64,000 nucleotides of DNA from Malachius bipustulatus (lineage: Eukaryota; Arthropoda; Insecta; Coleoptera; Melyridae): assembly GCA_910589415.1 (NCBI GenBank), contig OU342630.1, positions 23,717,867-23,781,866 of the forward strand, read 5' to 3'. Below are positions 48,141 through 59,287 of the stretch, one piece after another (the stretch's first letter is position 1; the number at the start of each line of letters is the position of its first letter). The notes under the pieces are model-generated. The model was not told where the DNA came from. It searched no databases and saw only the letters and a program-made list of their open reading frames with translations. A program made the position numbers and the translations under genes.

Positions 48141-49012
48141 AAGGGTGGGAATATTAATTTCAAAATAAAGGACTATTTGAATATGTGTTGTAGTTATTGT
48201 TTTAGTTCAATTATTTTACGTGTTTATTTTTTATAGTCAATTTTTGGTAAAACAAAATGATGGTAAATGAGGATTTCGTTATTTTTTAACGATGTTCAAT
48301 CAGAATTAAAATCAATTAAATTGAATTGAATTGAAAATATTTGCTTTGACAGTGAAAAAGTTATCCGAATTTAGCATGTCATGGCTGCTCATCTTTTAAT
48401 TTTGAAAATGTTTAAAATATTCTGTCATGATATAAAACTGTTAATTAGGAGGTATTTTGGTATCAGCATGCTCAGAAAACAATTCTCTTTCGATAGACAC
48501 CATTGCCATTCTTGTAGATAAAAGTGGTGAGAAATAAACTGCAATTATGTGATTTCCCATGCTATTCGCCTATGTTCTGCTTTGAAACTTGTCACTCGGT
48601 ATTTATTTATAAGAGAAACGAGTCAAAATTTCTTCTTTTTCGAGCAAAATCTGAAGGCCTTTTTTTGAAAATTCAATAATTTCTTGTTATAGATTCTAGT
48701 TAAGCTCTTTTACTTTAAAATGCGAGTGGTTAAAACTTTTCTTATTAAAAATTGGCATCAGTAAAAACGGTAAAAGTTTGAGGTTTTTGACTCCTTGCAA
48801 GGTAAGCAAATAGGATTTCGCAAAACTATTCTAACTATAATCTTTCACACACTTAGCCAGTTTTATAAAATTCATGTTCCCTATGAAGAAAATTTGGATT
48901 TCATTTTTTTTTTAAGTTATAACAATAACAAAAAACACAAAGAACAATTTCATGTTCTTTTTTGTAATTACTTTTTTATTTGTTGAACCGATTTTAATTT
49001 AGCAATTTTTAG

Positions 49013-49424
49013 AGGTCCCTAATTTAAGCATGACACATTTTTAAAAACTAAATATAAAAAAAAAAAAAACAATGACGAGGGATTTTCGAGCTATTTTCGA
49101 GCTCTTCAATGGTATTTTCGAGCTGTTTTCCGGTTTTTTTTCCGGGAAATGTCAAGAGCTACAAACAGCTCGAAAATCTCATTATTGGGTAGCTCGAAAA
49201 TAGCTCAAAATTCCTATGCTTTTCGTTTTTCCGGGACTACATACTTTCAAAATTGAGGTCAAATCCTAGCACGAAAAAGCGTTTTTTTTTCATTTTTCCG
49301 GAAAAAATTAAGAGAGGGCTCGAAAATCTCATTGAAGAGCTCGAAAATAGCTCGAAAATCCCTCGTCATCAGTTTTTTAAAATATTCATTTTTTAAAAAT
49401 GTGTTTTGCTTAAATTAGGGACCT
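49013..49424. mobile_element. Foldback X with AGCTCGAAAAT arms
   Basis: Ends AGGTCCCTAATTTAAGCA and its inverse. The arms are built of repeated AGCTCGAAAATAGCTCGAAA-type words. 412 bp, non-coding, inside the Cdt1 intron. Confidence 0.75.
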
Positions 49425-50095
49425 AAATGTTAGGTCTTTTATTGCACACCAATCTCACTTTTTTCCAATGTCTCGGAAAAACTACATTTTCGAACATTTA
49501 TGTAACTGAAGGCCTATCATCATCTCCCACACATTTAAACAATAAAAATAAAATCACTTCTAAGAATCTTCTCGATTTTACCAATTTTTTTTTTTTTAAC
49601 AAATGACCTGGTCTATTAGTCAGTATAAGTGATCAACCACTTTTCCAAATAATAATATTACATATCATTTAAAACAAGGGTACCGTATACGCAAACAGAT
49701 TTCCCTTTTCAAATTTCCCTTTTGTGATTGATCTAGGTTTTAGACAAGGCAGAAACTTTGCAAAAATAAAATTTCCTGAGAAGTGATAATAAAAAATAAA
49801 AAAATTTCCCATATGCTTCCAACTTTTTGTCAGACACTGAATGTCCTAATTATCCTCAGTGTAGAGCTTCAGTTTACAAAATAAATTAATTTTTATTATT
49901 ATTATGACATAAAGTAAAAAAAACATGAATATCCGGTTGCACAAACGTAATTAAAAATCTGTCAGATAATTACTGATTTTAAAAAGCCCCGTATTATTAA
50001 ATAATAATTGGACTTATATTTTTTGAAATAAATTCTACTCCCTTAAAGAAGTTATTAGTTAATTAGCAATAAAAAATTAAAGATCAAAATATATA

Positions 50096-50719
50096 CAGGG
50101 TGTTATGTAATTGAATGTCAACGTTTAAGGGGGTGATTTTTGGGTCCATTCTAAGAAGAAAACTTCATATGAACGTATGTCCTAAAAGTCTTAAATTTTG
50201 AGATACAGGGTGGTAAAGTTTTATTAAAATAAATCATTTTTTCATAATATCTCGTATACCGCTCTGGATATTTTAATGGAATTTCGTATACAGGTATTAC
50301 GCATCAAGGGGCATTTTTTCATGTACCACGTTTCATTTTATTTCCATTACTGACGATGGTGCACGATCGTGCAGAATTTTACCGGCATATTTTAGCAGAC
50401 ATTGATGGTACGCCACTGATTTCTGTTCAAATAGAAATCATTTTTGGAATCCCCGTTCATTTCCAAGCAAATTTTATCACTTGTTTTTTTTCAGTCCCAT
50501 GTACGGTTTTCGCATAAAAAAATAAAATCTGTTTCTCTACATGGTCACAAGATTGTCGTTAAATGACAATAAATAAATATAAAAATATGCAGGTAAAATT
50601 CTGCACGATCTTCACTAGTGGAGAGACTTTTGGGACATACGTTCTTATGAAGTTTTCTTCTTGAAATGGACCCAAAAATCACCCCCTTAAATATTGACAT
50701 TCAATTACATAACAGCCTG
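50096..50719. mobile_element. Inverted-repeat transposon (MITE), family B
   Basis: Ends CAGGGTGTTATGTAATTGAA, inverted with CAGGCTG at the right. TA flanks. Arms share GGGGGTGATTTTTGGGTCCA. 624 bp, non-coding. Only TATTATA separates it from the next element. Confidence 0.75.
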
Positions 50720-50726
50720 TATTATA

Positions 50727-51734
50727 CAGGGTGTTACTGAATAGGTGTTACAAACTTAAAGGGCATGTGGGAAATGCAAAAATAGGCGATAAATTTCCTG
50801 TAGACATGGGTCGTTGGAGCTTTGGTTTTTGAGATACAAGGGTGTTGAAGTTCTTCGAAAAATTTAAAATTTTTCGATTTAAAATTTTTCGAATAGAAAA
50901 ATTTAAAATTTTTCGAATATCTACAAACTGGCTGATCAGAATAACTCGAATTCTTTGACAACTGTTCAGTTGTACTAATTGAAGTACATGATTTGATACT
51001 CCCATTGAAAAATTATTCAATTCAGTGGCAGAGATCTGGGTGTGTTGTTACCTTTTTTATTAAACAATTTCTACGCCACTGACTTTTATGCAAATTTGTT
51101 ATTTTTGTAGATACCTCGTTTTGTTCAGAGGAGAAAACTCATGTTACGTTTTTGTTGTAGGACGTACTGTTTTTAAAATATTTCACAATGTAGGAACCCG
51201 TGCAAGCTTTTTTTGTAATGTAACACACTGCAATAACGATCACAAAAATGATTAATTTCTGGAAAAACTCAATAGCATTGATTTTTAGAATATTTTACCT
51301 CGTACGGGTCCCTACATTGCGAAATATCTTGAAAATAGTGCGTCCTACAACAAAAACATAAAATGACATTTCTCCTCTAAACAAAACGAGGTATCTACAA
51401 AAATAACAAATTTGCATAAAAGTCAGTGGCATAGAAATTGTTTAATAAAAAAGGTAACAACACACCCAGACCTCTGCCACTAAATTGAATAATTTTTTTT
51501 TTTGGAGTATCAAATCATGTACTTCAATTAGTACAACAGCTGTCAAAAAATTCGAGTTATTCTGATCAGCCAATTTGTAGATATTTGAAAATTTTTAAAT
51601 TTTTCGAAGAACTTCAACACCCTGTATCTCAAAAACTAAAGCTCCAACGACCCATGTCTACAGGAAATTTATCGCCTATTTTTGCATTTCCTACATGCCC
51701 TTTAAGTTTGTAACACCTATTCAGTAACACCCTG
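50727..51734. mobile_element. Inverted-repeat transposon (MITE), family A copy 2 (complete)
   Basis: Ends CAGGGTGTTACTGAATAGGT, inverted at 51734, with TA on both sides. Arms about 450 bp with AAACTTAAAGGGCATGTGGG. Best-preserved copy of the family seen at 4740 and in the giant palindrome. Confidence 0.85.
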
Positions 51735-53173
51735 TATATCCGGTATTTTCAAAATTTGTAATTTAAAATCAGTAATTATCTGAAAGATTTTTAATTACGT
51801 TTGTGCAGCTGGCCCGAAATGTTATGCATTTCGATAATTATTATTACAAACATGTTTTTAAAAAGAAATCAATAGTGGGGCCCATAAGAAAATCAAAAGT
51901 TGACTATTGATTTTTTTGTTATCTCCAGTAGTAGGACAAGAGTGATTTGAGAATATTTTTGTATTCCTTGTTGAAAAGTGTCTTAATATAATGTTGGTTG
52001 AAAACTGACTGGTTCGTTTTTGAATAAAAATATTAAAACCAAAATGACAATTTTTTTTTATATTTTGACAACAAGAAATGACAGCTTAAATTTATTTTCA
52101 GATTATTCTCAGCACAAAAATTTGGAATGTTTTTCCCATTTAACCAACTCTGTTTTTCTCATAGTTTGAAACTTTAAAAGATTCATCCCTTGTAGTGTAG
52201 TGCATTCTGATCTTAGACACATTTATTTATACAGGATGATTTATTAGCTGACTATTAAATTGTGACAAATGAAAGGTTAGATAATTTTTTTTTATATGTA
52301 ACTTAATATAGGTACCTAATCAAATGTCCGATTTCAATGGAGTTACAGGTCCTCAAAGTTTTCTGCATAAGGAGCCAGTTTAAGAATATTTATTTAACTT
52401 TACCTAGGTTTTAGCTGTTAAAAAAAGTACTGCCACAAAAAAAATCTTAAAAATTTACGGCCCTTAGGGCTTTTTCTTTATCTTCTATATTTTCTATTCT
52501 ACTTTTCTTATTTAAATTTCATGAAATTTCAAGGGAAAACCCCAACCTGACCATATGACCAGACTTAGTGGAGGGAGGCTAGTAGAGGGGAATTATCGCC
52601 GCGAAGGCGCAACATTACCGTCCTGGCATATAGTAGCACTTTTAAACAGATATACTGCAAATCTCATAGCACCTTTCTGTAGTATAGCCCGATTTACGAA
52701 AAATTAGAACCTACCCCCTTGATACTTACACTCTTCAAATGTTTTCAAAGTATTCCATGGCACATTGGACATTGCGTTACAATTTTTATTTATTATCTTT
52801 CAAAATTATAGTCAGTTTAAATAAATTCATTTCTTGGATTAAATTTTGAAAATCTGACCTGAATCTTGAAAGCTGAATCTCTGAGGACATAACTCGGGAC
52901 ATAATTATTAGGTTTATGAAGAGTTTTCTTCGAGGTTTTCTTTCTGAAGTTACCTGAAGAATCACCATCATTTTTATTTTCATAGATAAAATCTGGACCA
53001 TGTAGTGCCAGCCTGTCCTAGTTTGTATGGGTTTATTGAATTAAACTTTGCAAGATGAAATAAATAAATAATAAAAAGTGGTCTGATCTACCACTCAGAT
53101 AGAAGAGAGAAGGATCCCAAAAAAAATATTCCACCTTCAATAAAATTACGAAATTTCAACTAAAAGTATTTAC

Positions 53174-53814
53174 CTGAGTGGTACTTCCACTTGAATACTT
53201 CGAAAGGTCTTCAATCTCGGAGAAACAATTTCAGTAGTCTTCTTTTCAATCTCTTGAAGTTTTTTGGCAGATTCATTGAACCTGGCCATGGAGGCCTTCA
53301 AGTCTTTCAGTCTGGAACTGGTGCATATTTTCTTTTTTATATCTTCCAACTTATCAGACTTGTTTTGCTCACTCGATTGTACCCCCTTTGAATCACCATT
53401 GTTACCATCTATGAGCACTTCTTGTTTTTTTGCCATTTTATTAATAAAATCGTCGATATTAGGCTGATGTAGATCGTCATTCTGTTTGTGTTTGGAGTGT
53501 TGCTCCAATTTGCGGGGTGTTTTTGGTAAATTGCTTAGTCTATTTCTCAAGCATATTCGTTTAGCTAATGCATGCTTGGCGTCTTTAAGTTGCTGTTGTT
53601 CAACTGAAGAAGCATTGTTGTTAAGTTCCTGAGCTTCATCCCCACTAAACAATTTACCATCAATTTTCAACACACTCTCGACTTTGGTCAACTCTTTACT
53701 TTGTTTCAGCTCTGGTGGACAAATTGTAGCTTTCTTGACATGTTTATTAGAAATATAATCACTTGCTGGTCTTTTTCGTGTGTTAAAATAATGAGCAACT
53801 GAAGGTTGAGCCAT
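53174..53814 (-). CDS. Cdt1: Cdt1 exon 1 (N-terminal regulatory region)
   Basis: 641 nt from ATG to the donor CAG|GTAAAT, encoding residues 1-213 plus two bases of codon 214. The start reads MAQPSVAHYFNTRKRP: a PCNA-interacting box (Q3, V6, Y9, F10) followed by basic residues. In Cdt1 this is the signal for PCNA-coupled CRL4-Cdt2 destruction in S phase. The TD dipeptide normal in a PIP degron is replaced by A7-H8. The rest is low-complexity, Lys/Ser/Gln-rich and probably disordered, with a CDK-type site in LPKTPRKL and possible RxL motifs. Joining to exon 2 makes AG+C = Ser214, itself followed by Pro-Lys. Confidence 0.85.
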
Positions 53815-53907
53815 TTTATTTCACAATTTCTTACACTTCCAACTTTTACTTCGCGTAAACATGCAAAAAACAAACAAACTTCTCTGGCTCTGAGAACTGA
53901 CTAATAC

Positions 53908-53934
53908 CACAGAATAGAATTGTTCTATTCTGTG
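53908..53934. promoter_or_regulatory. 27-base palindrome upstream of Cdt1
   Basis: CACAGAATAGAA mirrors TTCTATTCTGTG with one mismatch next to the centre, about 95 bases before the Cdt1 ATG. It could be a dimer-binding site or simply a relic of a repeat. No known factor is assigned. Confidence 0.35.
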
Positions 53935-54283
53935 CTAATACATCGCTTAGGGAATTGAAATTAGGAATTTCAGCATAAGCATAAGCAAGCATTTAATTTC
54001 ACTGTGTCTCTGTGTGTATTTTTTTCACTTTGAACATTTAACTTAACCCTTGTCCTTGTGTCTACATCTACATTCTACAACACACAGCACAGAAGCACTT
54101 AACCTTAACAGTTTTTTCAACCGTTAACTTGAATTTTTCCCTCCAAATCCGAAACTACTAGCCTTCAGCTGTCAAATTCCGTTAATTTGTCATCCGTCAT
54201 AAGTCATACGTCAATTTTACGGATATAGACTTAGAACATCCGGAAGGATTAAATATGATTTGGGCGTTCCGGTAGCAATTGTA

Positions 54284-54342
54284 GTTAGCTTAGCACTGGT
54301 AGCAATGGTAATGGTAATAGCACTGGTAGCAGTGGTAGCGTG
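54284..54342 (+). repeat. Short GGTAGCA/GGTAATAGCACT minisatellite
   Basis: Repeated GGTAGCAATGGTAAT and AGCACTGGTAGCA words in about 60 bases. No function inferred. The flanking 53935-54610 contains no other recognised feature apart from the Cdt1 5' flank. Confidence 0.6.
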
Positions 54343-54610
54343 TATAGCGGTCGCCGGTAACGACTGATGAACGGATAACGATGCAAATGTTTTAAAACGT
54401 GTTTTTTTGTTTTAAAATAGGTTTTTTTTTAACAACGACCCCGTTTTTATTGTTTTTTTAAGCAACAGGGAGAACTATTAATAACATACAAAGTACAAAC
54501 AATACAACATACCTAACACAGTTTTTTATTAAAATAAAAAGAACATAATCGTTTTCCGAACATCCTAATTCGCTAGTCAGTTGTCAAAATTTAAAACATA
54601 GGAAACACTA

Positions 54611-55441
54611 TGAGTGCGTTTCTAAATAGCGAACGCTGAGCAACAATCCCAACAAACCGTTTCTAAATTAACGTTGACTGACGTTGACTCAACGTCAACA
54701 GTCAACTTTCTTGTTTCTAAATCACTGTTTGAAGTCAACGTTGACTCAACGAAGTCAACGCTGGATTAACCTGTTGAGTTGTTGAGTTGGTACTCAACGA
54801 CACGTGATCGTAAACTCGGGACATAAGCATTATAGATTATAGCGTTTGAAGGTTAAAGAAATTTGTGTTGATATAAATAAAAATAAAAATTCGAGAAAAC
54901 TAATTGAAAATGTCGCAAGAAGTTAAAAATAAGGTGTTTTCGGTTGCTTGTGTCAACATTCTATCAACACTTAATTAATTTATTGTTGAACAGTAATCAG
55001 ATGATGAATATGATACTCTCGTCATCAGGGTTCTTCAACCCGCAAGATTCACATCTATAAAGATACGACTCCATTTCATTTAATAATCTTTTGATTTTAC
55101 TTCAGCTAAATATGTTCATACGCTACTCAAACACTCAACTCAAACAATAAAGAAAATCAAAATAATCAAATCAAGCAGCAAAGGGTTTTCTAAAGAATAA
55201 TAAAACACCATATACCAGCAATAAAATTCAAATTTAATTTTTTTTTTGTTAATTAAGGTAACAACTTCGACTTCATTTTTTGATCAATATGTCAATGTCA
55301 ACTGTAAGACATCATCCGTGATTTCAGTTTGTTTCTAAATAGCAGGTCAACAACTCAACTATCCAACTCAACAGCTCCACAGCTGATTGTTGACATTGTT
55401 GACTTGTTGTCCAACGTTGAGCAATTTAGAAACACACCCTA
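54611..55441. mobile_element. Foldback Y with GTTGAC-rich arms
   Basis: Ends GTGCGTTTCTAAATAGCG and an inverted GGTGTGTTTCTAAATTGC, followed by many GTTGACTCAACG-like words in both arms. Also ACTCAACAGC in the right arm. 831 bp, non-coding. Confidence 0.65.
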
Positions 55442-55492
55442 TTATAATAAAAAATACTAATGTCCAATAAAGTCTAAAAAGTCATACGTATC

Positions 55493-55712
55493 GATTAAGA
55501 ATACACATCCTTTTGATAGTTCGATTTATTTTGTTTCATGTACATGTTTTTATAGTAACCGTCTAGTTTGTCTAAACACTCCATCCCGCATAAATAAGTA
55601 TACGTCAACATTGGTTTTGAATGAGAATTAAATGCACGACACAGAGGATAGAATGTCATTACGTGAATAAATTTTATGTAGTTGTCAGTGGCTCTCAAAC
55701 TGACGTAAGCGG
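55493..55712 (-). CDS. Candidate terminal exon, unrecognised
   Basis: An open minus-strand frame of about 72 codons with protein-like composition: YIKFIHVMTFYPLCRAFNSH, LTYTYLCGMECLDKLDGYYK, ending KDVYS-stop. A weak acceptor-like TTACGTCAG lies near its upstream end. It has no recognised family. It might belong to the same transcript as the candidate 56.4-kb exon, but the phases tried do not match. Low confidence. Confidence 0.25.
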
Positions 55713-56353
55713 TTCAATTCATTTTTTGAATGATTCCTTCAATAATTACGCTCGTTCACAACTTGACAATTAACTGTTTGACATTTTCTGGTGAAATTAA
55801 AAATATCAATTCGGACGGTTAGTGAGACGTCACATCTGACTTTTTAAAGTTAATCCTACTATATAAAGGTGTGGTGCTGCGGTGCTGGTGACTGAGTGAT
55901 GTGAGTGAAATGACAAATGACAAAGTGTCGAAGGTGGAAGTCAACATTTGTGGGGTGTAATGAAAAGTGCTGGTTCTTACTGTGATACGATACAATGATA
56001 CAAATCATTTATACATAGTTTCCTTCTCCTATGCTAGCAAACTAAAAAAAGATATCTCAATTCTCAATGCCTTTTCGTGATTCTCACCCGAACTTATTAG
56101 CGCACAATAAACCATTTTTGTTATCAGACAGTCAGGTACAGGAAATCAAAGTAGTTAAAATTACTGCAACATCTACAAACGTCGAACTAAGCTACTAAAT
56201 CGCGACTTTGTGTCATTACACTATTGCGGAATCGCATGTAGATAGATATCACCTCACTTACGTCACAAGCTGCGCACTGACATACCTTGTTTATTTGTAT
56301 CAAAGAAAAAAAAAGGTCAGGAAAGAGTATAACCGTTGACATTGACAGTTGAC

Positions 56354-56491
56354 TTAACCCAAACACGCCATAAAGCTCAGCCGGTGATTGTCTGTTACGT
56401 GACGGACGGTCGGCGGACAGGCGGAAGTGATATTATTCTTTCGGTAGTGTTCTGTCACTTCTGTCTCCTTCTTTCTGGCATCGTCCGCCAT
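56354..56491 (-). CDS. Candidate 5' exon in a GC-rich patch, unrecognised
   Basis: ATATGGCGGACG gives ATG at 56491 in a good start context. The frame reads MADDARKKETEVTEHYRKNN and continues 45 codons to a stop that overlaps a donor-like GG|GTTAAG. The patch (56370-56530) is GC-rich compared with its surroundings. A P-type transposon inserted about 190 bases upstream, and P elements often target promoters. No family is recognised. Confidence 0.25.
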   Translation of the reverse strand: MADDARKKETEVTEHYRKNNITSACPPTVRHVTDNHRLSFMACLG

Positions 56492-57806
56492 ATTGGTGGT
56501 CCATTCCGGTGGTCACCACACCAAGGATATCCCATATACTCTTTCCAGCTGAGCTTTTTTCTTCTTTGATTTGTAACATGTTCGTAGCCTAAAATATATC
56601 ACATGTCAATGTCAATTAGTCTTGTCAAGATGTCAAGTTGTCAATTGCATTTTGTTTTGAAGGTTATGCTGCTTGCTTATTGCAATGAATTACAAACGTA
56701 TACGTACCTGGAACGGGCCCGTAGTGGGGGACATGTGAGGCAAATCCATTGGCATAGGCAACCCGCACTGTGTACGGTAACCTGTCTCTTTCTATCACAT
56801 TATGATTTTATGGAAGACACGCGAAATAAGTATTATTTTTAACTTTTGAATATTTTATTTGGAAGGAATTCTGACGTTATGTATGAATAAATTGTGTAAA
56901 ACGATAAAATAAATATAAATAGACAATTTAAGAAAGAAATTGATATAATAAAAAAAATATTTCGTAATTAAATAATTATGTTTCAGAATGGGCTGAAATT
57001 TGCAATAGTACTTACCTCATTGTTTTTTTTTCAAGTTTTCGGTGCATCAGAATTTTGCCTTCTTTATACAAAATAAGTTGAATTATATTTTTTCTGACAC
57101 AACTTGGTCGGTTATGCACAGTTTAGCACGTTTTGAAATAAAATAAAAATTTAAATGCATTAATGTTTATTCAAATTTTATAAAACTTTCTACAAATGAA
57201 TGTTGTTCTTTACAGGATCAATTAAATTTAAAACTACACTGAGAGAAATATTTTTCTTGAGAGAACTAAAGTCTGGAGGTATTTCCTCCAGATAATTTAT
57301 TTGGTTACAGCAACAACTTTAACATTTACACTACCAAATCTTAAGCTGGGTTTATACAACTTTAATTTTGCAGTAGTTTAGCCGCAATTTTAAAAGTAAT
57401 TTAGTTTTTACATTAGCACATTAATTTGGTGTTTATACAAATACGTACATATTAAGGTTTATTCAGCATGTTCTTAATTGACAAGTTGACATATTTCTTA
57501 CTATTCATATAACTTACAATTTGTAAAAATAGTGCTTCTGTTGCTGGCATTTCAAAATCAGTGTCTACAAGAACACCATAGTTGACATTACCAAAAAATT
57601 TACCCACATTTATGATCCCATAAAACTTGCTTTCTTATGGACATAGAATCGATTATGCAGTTTCTTAAAAACGGTTCATCATGAACTGCTGTTTTTAAAA
57701 ATTCCAGAACTTCACTTAAAATACCTGGCTCACAGTTCAAACTACTCAACCGCTTTCTTATAGATAGTTCTTCCATTAGGCAGTACAAAATATTTACGTA
57801 AAATAT

Positions 57807-59287
57807 CCCGTGCGGTTGAGTACCCATCGGGCGCGTCCCCAGGTGGCGGATAGGGGAAGGCCTTACAATGAGCGTAAGTGAGTAAGGTTAGCAGTGGTGA
57901 TAAAGCTTGTCGGAGGTAAAATTCCAGACTGGTAGCTCAAAGCCCTGCCGTGGACCACCTCCCCCAACCTAGTTGTCGTGTCGTGACTAAAGGTCTGCAC
58001 AGGGGTTATAACGATGCCGGAGAACGTCCGAACGTGGACTCTCCGAAAGACCGTAAAACTCTGTTGTCGAGGTTATATTTCGCGAACAGAGGAATACGGG
58101 GGTCTAGGCTTTAACGCCTGGACCAAAAGGAGACAACCTTTAAAAACCTAAATCCTACGGCGGGAACCCAGGCTAAAAGGATGCGTGGCTGAATAGTAGA
58201 TCAGTCCCTTCTGGATTCAACCTCGAAGAAGTGGCGCACCTTCGAAAATAAATGCCTACCATACGTATGGAGCCCTGCGTATGGTATTTCTTTAATAGCT
58301 CCATTACTCGTGGGCCATATGGACCAAGAGACACCTTTCAATGCAGACCTTACCTAAACCTAACTGGGGTGCTGGTCAAGCGACTAGGTGGGTAAAGGGC
58401 AGAGGGAGCAGAGAAGATGTAACTGAAAAAGCTGAGTAAACACCGGCTGAGAAGGGCAGTTGGACTTCTAACAGGACACTGCCCACTAATAAAACGTGGA
58501 TCCTTTTGGACAGAAAACCTGACACAAAAGGCCAATAACTAATTTTCCTCATGGGAAAAAAACCTAAGGGAGAAAATAGTGCAACTTCAATGCAGACCTT
58601 ACCTAGGCCTAACTGGGGTGCTGTTCAAGCGACTAGGTGGGTAAAGGGCTGTTTTGGTTTGGGTTCACTTATTAAAATTAAAGACAGCCTGTTTATTTAA
58701 ATCAACTATTCTTTTATTTATCAAGTATTGTTTTATTAAGTTCACATGAAGATCAAAGCACCTTCCATGTTCGCTGCCCCATGCTTATTGTTGGCCACGC
58801 GTGCGCAGTGCACACATGACGGTCGTACCAACCATAGCGATACCAACCTCACAAGTCACAACTAATAACTAAATAGTTACATTCATAACATGAGGGAGAG
58901 GGAGCAGAGAAGATGTAACTGAGCAACTTCAATGCAGACCTTGCCTAGGCCTAACTGGGGAGCTGTTCAAGCGACTAGGTGGGGAAAGGGAAGAGGGAGC
59001 AGAGAAGATGTAACTGAAAAAGCTGAGTAAGCACCAGCTGAGATGGGCAATTGGACTTCTAACAGGACACTGCCCACTAATTACACCTCTCAATAATAAT
59101 AGGAGTGAAAAATATCCCGGATTACAGGAGATGCGGGGAGGGGGAGGAAACCCCATACCACCTAACAAGCACCCATTGGACTCATACTGAAATACTTTCG
59201 GGAGATGGGACCGATGAGATAATTATCCAAAGGGGTACAATAAGCGCAAGCTTCAGTACAAGGGCTTTGAACCTACCCTAGAAGTAA
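57807..59287 (+). mobile_element. LINE insertion in the P-type element
   Basis: Flanked by a 12-bp target duplication TACGTAAAATAT (57795-57806, 59288-59299), which interrupts the P transposase. It starts with a GC-rich segment (GGGCGCGTCCCCAGGTGG) resembling a 5' leader. It carries two copies of an RNase H-type tail (LRRAVGLLTGHCPL near 58450; LRWAIGLLTGHCPL near 59030). A roughly 95-bp segment beginning CTTCAATGCAGACCTT occurs three times (58338, 58587, 58928). Most of the open reading frame is missing, so this is an internally deleted, rearranged copy. Confidence 0.75.
58650..58890 (-). repeat. Possible solo LTR inside the LINE
   Basis: A 241-bp block interrupts one of the LINE's internal repeats. 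On the minus strand it begins TGTTATGAATG and ends AAAACA, i.e. TG...CA, with three AATAAA signals near its 3' part. That is the form of an LTR. A clean target duplication could not be defined. Confidence 0.4.

Larger units (their letters stand above)
43783..48599 (+). mobile_element. Mariner-like element U hosting two direct insertions
   Basis: Ends CCGTGTGACAAGTTTCAAAG and inverted CCGAGTGACAAGTTTCAAAG, with TA on both sides. The left arm is cut at 43835 by element V and at 47046 by element W. After removing both, it matches the right arm (48440-48599) phrase by phrase. A transposase scrap remains at 47985-48140. Confidence 0.8.
49932..51815. mobile_element. Family C foldback copy 2, hosting elements A2 and B
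   Basis: The left arm GCACAAACGTAATTAAAAATC (from 49938) mirrors the right arm ending near 51812. The continuous sequence of copy 1 (1672-1745) shows the two inner elements were inserted at a TA in the loop. Confidence 0.65.
42664..53173 (-). other. 10.5-kb intron of Cdt1, packed with transposons
   Basis: Donor CAG|GTAAAT at 53173 and acceptor TTACAG at 42664; phase 2 on the exon 1 side is completed by the first base of exon 2. It contains elements at 43783-48599 (with three nested inside), 49013-49424 and 49932-51815 (with two inside). The stretches 42664-43780, 48600-49012, 49425-49931 and 51816-53173 hold no recognised gene. The last has a family F scrap near 51850. Confidence 0.85.

Noticed and set aside
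53841..53880. E2F site in the Cdt1 promoter (TTTACGCGAA)
   Set aside because: It lacks the S-S (G/C) bases of the TTTSSCGC consensus, so it is not called.
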